30,109 nucleotides of DNA, taken from assembly GCA_964537965.1 (NCBI GenBank), contig CAZIDB010000029.1, positions 1-30,109 on the forward strand, given 5' to 3'. The notes under the pieces are model-generated. The model had not been told where the DNA came from. It made no database searches and saw only the letters and a list, made by a program, of their open reading frames with translations. Source of the DNA: SURF-24 sp964537965. Its GTDB lineage: Bacteria > Bacteroidota > Ignavibacteria > Ignavibacteriales > SURF-24. Below, in pieces: positions 25,765-30,109 of this stretch; the stretch's first letter is position 1, and every line of letters begins with the position of its first letter. Made by a program: the position numbers and the translations under genes.

Positions 25765-25947
25765 ATGAAATACAAAATTCATCGCCTGGAAATTAAAATG
25801 AATGAAGATCAGGTTAAATTGGAGCAATTTCTTAATAACCTTAAAGGTGAGGTTGTTTCAATAATTCCAAATGTTAAACCGATATTTCTTTGGATGGGTG
25901 CAACTGCCAGAGTTGATTTTCTTTTTATCATTGAAAAAGTTCAATAG
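25765..25947 (+). CDS. Small 60-residue protein, function unknown
   Basis: A strong AGGAGG lies seven bases before the ATG, and the reading frame has protein-like composition. MKYKIHRLEIKM forms a likely first strand, DQVKLEQFLNNL a helix, EVVSIIPNV a second strand, and ARVDFLFIIEKV a third. A strand-helix-strand-strand layout with the closing IIEK suggests a small ferredoxin-like or DUF4177-like fold. No membrane helix or signal peptide, so it should be cytoplasmic. No family is confidently recognised. It may share a transcript with the beta-lactamase-like gene, 80 bp upstream. Confidence 0.65.
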   Translation: MKYKIHRLEIKMNEDQVKLEQFLNNLKGEVVSIIPNVKPIFLWMGATARVDFLFIIEKVQ

Positions 25948-26054
25948 CTTTTTCCATAGCGCCAGCATTATACCCGGATACAAACAAAACCATTCTGATA
26001 ATATGCTTTTATAATATTATCTTATAACTGAAATTAGGAACTGAAAGCAAATTT

Positions 26055-26186
26055 ATGATAACTCTTTTACGCACCAGCAGCGATAACGAGGATTTCAGAA
26101 GTTTAACATTATTACTCGATGAAAGCCTGACTGACAATTATTGTAAAGACCAGTCAGAAATTGTTTTATTGCAGAAAATAACTTAA
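26055..26186 (+). pseudogene. Possible remnant of a GNAT acetyltransferase N-terminus
   Basis: The 43-codon frame MITLLRTSSDNEDFRSLTLLLDESL... resembles the first strand and helix of Bacteroidota GNAT acetyltransferases, which often begin with an IRT.S.N.DF..L...LD pattern. The frame stops before the acetyl-CoA binding core. No continuation is found in the next 80 bases, where a repeat-like element begins. It could also be a genuine tiny gene or chance. Confidence 0.3.
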
Positions 26187-26211
26187 CAATTCTGAAATAG
26201 AACTCCCTTAG

Positions 26212-26241
26212 GCAGATTGCTTCACTTCATTCGCAATGACA
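26212..26241. repeat. Dispersed intergenic repeat fragment (CATTGCGAA...GAAGCAATC type)
   Basis: On the minus strand this reads TGTCATTGCGAATGAAGTGAAGCAATCTGC. ATTGC and GCAAT form the arms of a short hairpin. Very similar intergenic sequences recur in genomes of many bacterial phyla, so I call it a dispersed non-coding repeat. Only one copy is visible in this window, so its repeat status comes from general knowledge. Confidence 0.5.
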
Positions 26242-26268
26242 ACAGAGTCAATAGACAATTGTAAATAG

Positions 26269-27171
26269 TCAATCTAATTTGTATCCCCGTAAAAATTCTT
26301 CAATAGTCATTCTCTTTCTTCCTTCCGGCTGGATTTCAAGAATGTTGATTGCAAAATCTTTACAGCCAATTGCCGCTTGTGTTTTTGTCTGGTGGATTTG
26401 TCCGGCATTTATAATTAATTCTTTATTGATTGACGTTTTATAAAGCTTGTAATGCTTTTCATTCAAATTAAAGAATGCAGCAGGATAAGGAGATAATCCT
26501 CTTACAAGATTATGAATTTGCTCTGCGGTTTTATTCCAATCAATTAAACAGGTTTCCTTAGTGATTTTTGGAGCAGGAGAAGCTAATGAATCATCCTGCT
26601 TTTTAACAACAACATTTCCGTCTTCAATAAGTTCAAGAGTCTTAATAACTGTTCTACTTCCTAACAAACTCATCTTGTCATGCAGTGTCCCAAAATTATC
26701 TTCATCAAGTATCGGAATTTTTTCCTGGAGAATCATATTTCCTGTATCAACTTTTTCCTGCAGAAAGAAAGTTGTTACACCGGTTTCTTTATCTCCATTT
26801 ATTAATGCCCATTGGATTGGAGCGGCACCCCTGTATTTTGGCAGCAAAGAACCATGCAGATTGAAAGAACCGAGTTTAGGAATTGTAAACACTTCCCTTG
26901 GAAGAATCCTGAAGGCAACAATTACAAAAACATCAGCTTCAAATTGATTAAGCTGATTTATAAAATTATCATCCTTTAAATTTTCCGGTTGCAGCACCGG
27001 GATTCCTTTTTCAACTGCATACTGTTTTATTGGAGTAAAAGATATTTTTTGTCCTCTCCCCCGTTCCTTATCAGCACCGGTAACAACAGCTACAACTTTA
27101 TGTTTAATTTCATAAACTGCTTTTAATGACGGAAGGGCAAAATCGGGTGTGCCCATGAAAACTATATTCAT
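26269..27171 (-). CDS. fmt: Methionyl-tRNA formyltransferase
   Basis: 300 residues from the start MNIVFMGTPDFALPS, which matches the conserved beginning of the family. The active-site residues N104, H106 and D142 sit in SFNLHGSLLPKYRGAAPIQWA and EKVDTGN, close to E. coli N106/H108/D144. A C-terminal tRNA-binding domain follows (LVRGLSPYPAAFF and beyond). The enzyme formylates Met-tRNA(fMet) with 10-formyl-tetrahydrofolate to allow translation initiation. The frame is open further upstream to an ATG at 27267 that has AGGGAG before it, which would add 32 residues without family support. That longer start cannot be excluded. It is downstream of the pentapeptide gene and def on the same strand. 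Confidence 0.95.
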   Translation of the reverse strand: MNIVFMGTPDFALPSLKAVYEIKHKVVAVVTGADKERGRGQKISFTPIKQYAVEKGIPVLQPENLKDDNFINQLNQFEADVFVIVAFRILPREVFTIPKLGSFNLHGSLLPKYRGAAPIQWALINGDKETGVTTFFLQEKVDTGNMILQEKIPILDEDNFGTLHDKMSLLGSRTVIKTLELIEDGNVVVKKQDDSLASPAPKITKETCLIDWNKTAEQIHNLVRGLSPYPAAFFNLNEKHYKLYKTSINKELIINAGQIHQTKTQAAIGCKDFAINILEIQPEGRKRMTIEEFLRGYKLD

Positions 27172-27300
27172 ATTGTAACTTTTTATAGATAAAATTATTT
27201 CGAAAAAATCTTGCATCGTAAATTTACCTGAGGACAACCAGATAGCAAAGGATTTTTGTTTAATCATAATTTCTCCCTTAACCTTCGCCTCAGCTTTAGC

Positions 27301-28512
27301 CTATGTATTCTCATTTACCTCACTAAGACTTCTCAGTAATTCTTCTTTCCTTTGAATAGTCAGCGTTGAGTTCTTTACGTAATTTGTAAATACCTCATCG
27401 GTAATCAAAGGCAATTCCGTTTCAAGTTTTATTCTGAAGTTTTCATCGAACTTTGTTTTTGAAAAATCAGCTTTATAGAAATGTATTGGCTCAAGCCCGG
27501 TTACATTATTGAATTCCGAATATGCAAGGTTAGAGCTGAAGAAGTAAGTGTTTCTGAAAGTAATATTTTCAAAAACTGTGTGGGTAAGATTCATTTTATC
27601 AAACAAAGAATTAACAATGTTTCCGCCTTTAAACAAGCAATTGTTCAGTGCTGAAAAAGTAAAGACAGAGTCCTCAATCAAATCAAGATTTTCAATTTTA
27701 ATATGAATAAGAGTGCAAACCGAAAGAGCAGTTTTGATAATGGAACACTTTCTAAGGTTGCATCTTGAGAATTGTCCATAGTTAAAAACGTTCTGAAAAA
27801 ATACAAGATTGATATGCTTCGTTTCATCAATCTTGGACATTTCCGATAAGTACATAAATAAGAAATCAGTGCTTACCTGCTGATGAAGACTTAATTCATT
27901 ATACCTCTCCGTATATTCTTCAAGCACCTTATTCTTTTCTTTTATTTGATTCAGAATTTGTTCATTCAAAATAATATCAACTGCACTCTGCTTGTCGGTA
28001 ATTCCGTTTTTTCCTGTTTCAAGTATGTTCTTAGCATAATCAAGCCTGCCCTTTAACGGATAATCCTGTATAAAAAAGTTTTTGTTAATGCTAATAAGTT
28101 TATCAACAATATATTGAATTTCCTTATTCTTGCGGTCCTGGGTTAGTACAGAACAAATTGCATTCAGAACATCATAATCAAGTTCGGTATAAATACAGTT
28201 CAACAGAATAGTAATAGAATTTTTCTGGTAGTATTTGGACTGAAACAGGTTTTTTAAGAATCGCATTGCAGAAATATAATGCGAATAGACCAGGTTGCTT
28301 TCTATATAAACCCCAAGTGTTGCAACTGCAGCAAGCCTTTCGCTCTTGTTTATTGAAAACAGCTGCTTAATTGTTTCCTCATAATTCCTGCTTCTTTTTT
28401 CATCTAAGTATTTTCTGAATCCGACATAAGCAGTGTAAAGTGTACCAATGAGGCCTATAATTGCAACAATCAGAGTTGTATTCTGAGATAAGAATTTACT
28501 TAGTGCTTCCAT
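27301..28512 (-). CDS. Membrane-anchored pentapeptide-repeat protein
   Basis: 403 residues. One N-terminal membrane helix (about 12-32, TTLIVAIIGLIGTLYTAYVGF) is followed by a basic EKRSRNYEE segment and a long alpha-helical part (about 40-240) with HEAT-like character. From about 245 to 355 there are pentapeptide-type repeats, seen as runs with F/L at every fifth place: GQFSRCNLRKCSI, SVFTFSALNNCLFKGGNIVNSLFD and FENITFRNTYFFSSNLAYSEF. These would form a right-handed beta-helix, probably on the cytoplasmic side. The function is unknown. It sits between def and fmt, two genes that are usually neighbours, 68 bp after def. The context gives no hint of a role in formylation. Confidence 0.75.
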   Translation of the reverse strand: MEALSKFLSQNTTLIVAIIGLIGTLYTAYVGFRKYLDEKRSRNYEETIKQLFSINKSERLAAVATLGVYIESNLVYSHYISAMRFLKNLFQSKYYQKNSITILLNCIYTELDYDVLNAICSVLTQDRKNKEIQYIVDKLISINKNFFIQDYPLKGRLDYAKNILETGKNGITDKQSAVDIILNEQILNQIKEKNKVLEEYTERYNELSLHQQVSTDFLFMYLSEMSKIDETKHINLVFFQNVFNYGQFSRCNLRKCSIIKTALSVCTLIHIKIENLDLIEDSVFTFSALNNCLFKGGNIVNSLFDKMNLTHTVFENITFRNTYFFSSNLAYSEFNNVTGLEPIHFYKADFSKTKFDENFRIKLETELPLITDEVFTNYVKNSTLTIQRKEELLRSLSEVNENT

Positions 28513-28580
28513 TCTTGCCCTCTTAACCTTTCTCCTTTCGGATTTTGTTTTTAAAGAAGGAACAGCAGCTACAATTTATA

Positions 28581-29138
28581 TCAGGACTTTTTCCTTTCCG
28601 TTATGCTGTAATCAATTTCAACATCACGGTTTTTAATTTTTTGCAAACCCGGTTTAAGTCTTTTCTTTAATTCTTCGGAAACTCTGTCAGTAAAATATGT
28701 CCCCTGCAGATGATCATATTCGTGCTGAATAACACGCGCAAATAATTCGTCTGCTTCAATTGATTTTTCATTCAGGTCAGTATCATAATAAACAATCTTC
28801 ACAAGTTTTGGTCTAACAACTTCTGCTCTCAGATTAGGAAGACTTAAGCATCCTTCTTCAATAATTTTTTTCTCGTCGGAGAATTCTACTATCTTCGGAT
28901 TTATAAACACAACCGGCTTTATCTTTTCATATCCTTCAACATCAGATACATCAACAATAAAAATAGATTTATCTGAACCGACCTGGTTAGCAGCTAAACC
29001 GATTCCATTTGCCTTGTGCATTGTATCCCACATATTTTTAATAAACGGGATCAGCTTATCCATATCCTTTTCTTTAACAAGAATAGATTTTTGTCTTAAT
29101 ATTTTATCTCCGTAAACATTAATAGGTATTATCGCCAT
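28581..29138 (-). CDS. def: Peptide deformylase
   Basis: 185 residues with all three family motifs: GIGLAANQVG (45-54), EEGCLSLP with metal ligand C97, and QHEYDHLQG with ligands H139 and H143 and catalytic E140. It removes the formyl group from the N-terminal methionine of new proteins, using Fe2+ or another divalent metal, in the cytoplasm. It follows the membrane-protein gene by only 9 bp and is upstream of the pentapeptide gene and fmt, which makes the matching formyltransferase. The four genes probably share a transcript. The C-terminus (RKKS) is basic and a little extended. Confidence 0.97.
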   Translation of the reverse strand: MAIIPINVYGDKILRQKSILVKEKDMDKLIPFIKNMWDTMHKANGIGLAANQVGSDKSIFIVDVSDVEGYEKIKPVVFINPKIVEFSDEKKIIEEGCLSLPNLRAEVVRPKLVKIVYYDTDLNEKSIEADELFARVIQHEYDHLQGTYFTDRVSEELKKRLKPGLQKIKNRDVEIDYSITERKKS

Positions 29139-29147
29139 TATTTCCTC

Positions 29148-30047
29148 TTATACTTCTTCCACCTGAACATCCGAAACAACAGTGCTCAGGTCTTTATAAT
29201 TAATAATTTCAGTTGAACAGAACAACATTCTAACAAGCAATCGAAATATAATTAACAACTGCTGAAGAATAAAGGCAAGCAAAAAGTATATAAAACTTGT
29301 TTTGGGAATAAAGCTATCAACAATGTTATATACTATTGAACCAACCGCACCGAAAAGAGCTACGATAAAAAAGATAATGAACACCTGGTAAAAATTCTTC
29401 TTTAGAAAGCGAAGAGTGTTGCCTATTTCATTTAGAACCTTTTCCCTGTCGGTTATAGCAAGCGAGACTTTTGTATAATCCGAGATAATGCTTACTGTCC
29501 CGATTAAAAAAATCAATAACAGGTACCTTGAAGTACGAAGTATAAATTCCATCGAGCGGTTTTCACTTTCGGAGAACAAATATGTAAGAAGAATTCCGAG
29601 ATAATCATTTATAACAAAAGCAATCGTATAGAAAACTAAGGAGATTAGAAGCACCTTTGTGAACCTGTACCAGAATTTTACCGCACCGTAAAAGAAATCC
29701 ACATAATGATTTTTTTTAGGATTGTTGAATACTGATGTTAATCCGGCTAAATAAAAAACCTGAATTAAAACATAAACGCCCACAGTTCCGTAAATAATAT
29801 ATTGCTGAACGCCGATATTATGTTTGTATAACTGCTGTAACTGCAGGTACCACACGTAATCAAAGGTAAAGCTTAACTTTTGCCCGTAAGTTGAATGCAA
29901 CAGGTTATCTTCTAGGATGTAATAAATAGGCAGCGAAAGTACTATCGCAAAAATAATATTCGTTAACCAGAACAGGTAGACGAATTTGTTGTTCTTCCAA
30001 ATTAATCTTATGCCTTCCGGAATTACCTGCTTTACATTATAAATCAT
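29148..30047 (-). CDS. Polytopic membrane protein of unknown function
   Basis: 299 residues with about six predicted membrane helices: around 22-45 (FVYLFWLTNIIFAIVLSL), 83-105 (YIIYGTVGVYVLIQVFYLAG), 130-155, 170-190, 218-240 (VFIIFFIVALFGAVGSIV) and 250-275. The N-terminus (IPEGIRLIWKNNKFVYLFW) is an amphipathic entry helix seen in other uncharacterised bacterial membrane proteins of the DUF4013/YesL-like kind. No catalytic motif or signal peptide is visible. AGGAAG precedes the ATG. It ends 9 bp before def, so expression with def is likely. I do not recognise the family. Confidence 0.7.
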   Translation of the reverse strand: MIYNVKQVIPEGIRLIWKNNKFVYLFWLTNIIFAIVLSLPIYYILEDNLLHSTYGQKLSFTFDYVWYLQLQQLYKHNIGVQQYIIYGTVGVYVLIQVFYLAGLTSVFNNPKKNHYVDFFYGAVKFWYRFTKVLLISLVFYTIAFVINDYLGILLTYLFSESENRSMEFILRTSRYLLLIFLIGTVSIISDYTKVSLAITDREKVLNEIGNTLRFLKKNFYQVFIIFFIVALFGAVGSIVYNIVDSFIPKTSFIYFLLAFILQQLLIIFRLLVRMLFCSTEIINYKDLSTVVSDVQVEEV

Positions 30048-30109
30048 GATATGCTTCCTAAAATCAAAAGCAGATCCTGGAACCAGAAGAAGAACCGGAA
30101 AGAGAGCCT

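Larger units (their letters stand above)
25948..26268. other. Intergenic region with gene remnant and dispersed repeat
   Basis: 321 bases between the 60-aa gene and fmt. It holds a 43-codon frame (26055-26186) that may be an acetyltransferase remnant and, right after it, a short repeat-like element (26212-26241). Otherwise nothing is seen. Confidence 0.5.

Noticed and set aside
1..30109. CRISPR arrays, tRNA or rRNA genes, complete insertion sequences
   Set aside because: I looked for regularly spaced repeats, T-loop GGTTCGA-type sequences and transposase motifs and found none that hold up.

Overview
The window looks like part of a scaffold from a member of the Ignavibacteriota or a close Bacteroidota/Chlorobi-group relative, probably a metagenome-assembled genome. 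The main clue is a type IX secretion C-terminal sorting domain with the LQNYPNPFNP motif. Other clues are an AT-rich composition, many secreted and lipoprotein genes with beta-rich modules, and the style of the fmt/def and RND genes. Five runs of exactly 100 N mark scaffold joins. At one join (23986-24085) the two flanks repeat the same 55 bases, so the real contigs overlap there and the broken DinB gene is intact once the duplicate is removed.

Layout. (a) 1-1047, plus strand: the 3' end of an AAA/ABC-type ATPase followed 8 bp later by a TOPRIM/DUF4435-like gene, the two-gene layout of the PARIS (AriA-AriB) anti-phage defence and its relatives. (b) 10629 down to 1094, minus strand: a long run of exported proteins. 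In order of transcription these are a TPR + CsgG/TolB-N-like lipoprotein, an outer-membrane beta-barrel, an Fn3 + YCF48-propeller lipoprotein, an exported caspase-like (C14) protein with Ig-like domains, a CHASE2 protein with three C-terminal membrane helices, a FecR-domain protein, and a papain-like (C1) protease. This is the strongest candidate here for an undescribed envelope system: two cysteine-peptidase families together with a periplasmic sensor domain. (c) 12521-10887, minus strand: an SPFH membrane protein, an unrecognised beta-rich protein and a small ribbon-helix-helix protein.

(d) 12922-16070, plus strand: a beta-helix carbohydrate-binding protein (Cthe_2159/DUF4353-like) and two small exported proteins. 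All three share a short N-terminal module, and one carries a T9SS sorting domain with almost no cargo. (e) 17164-16127, minus strand: a zinc-dependent polyol/alcohol dehydrogenase. (f) 17577-23440, plus strand: a complete tripartite RND efflux operon (TolC-like, adaptor lipoprotein, AcrB-like pump). (g) 23599-26241: a DinB-family protein on the minus strand, then a serine beta-lactamase-like lipoprotein and a conserved-looking 60-aa protein on the plus strand, then a short possible acetyltransferase remnant and an intergenic repeat. (h) 30047-26269, minus strand: a membrane protein, peptide deformylase (def), a membrane-anchored pentapeptide-repeat protein and methionyl-tRNA formyltransferase (fmt). 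The usual def-fmt pairing is interrupted by the pentapeptide gene.

Limits: all family assignments were made by eye from motifs. Anything spanning an N run is uncertain in length and frame.
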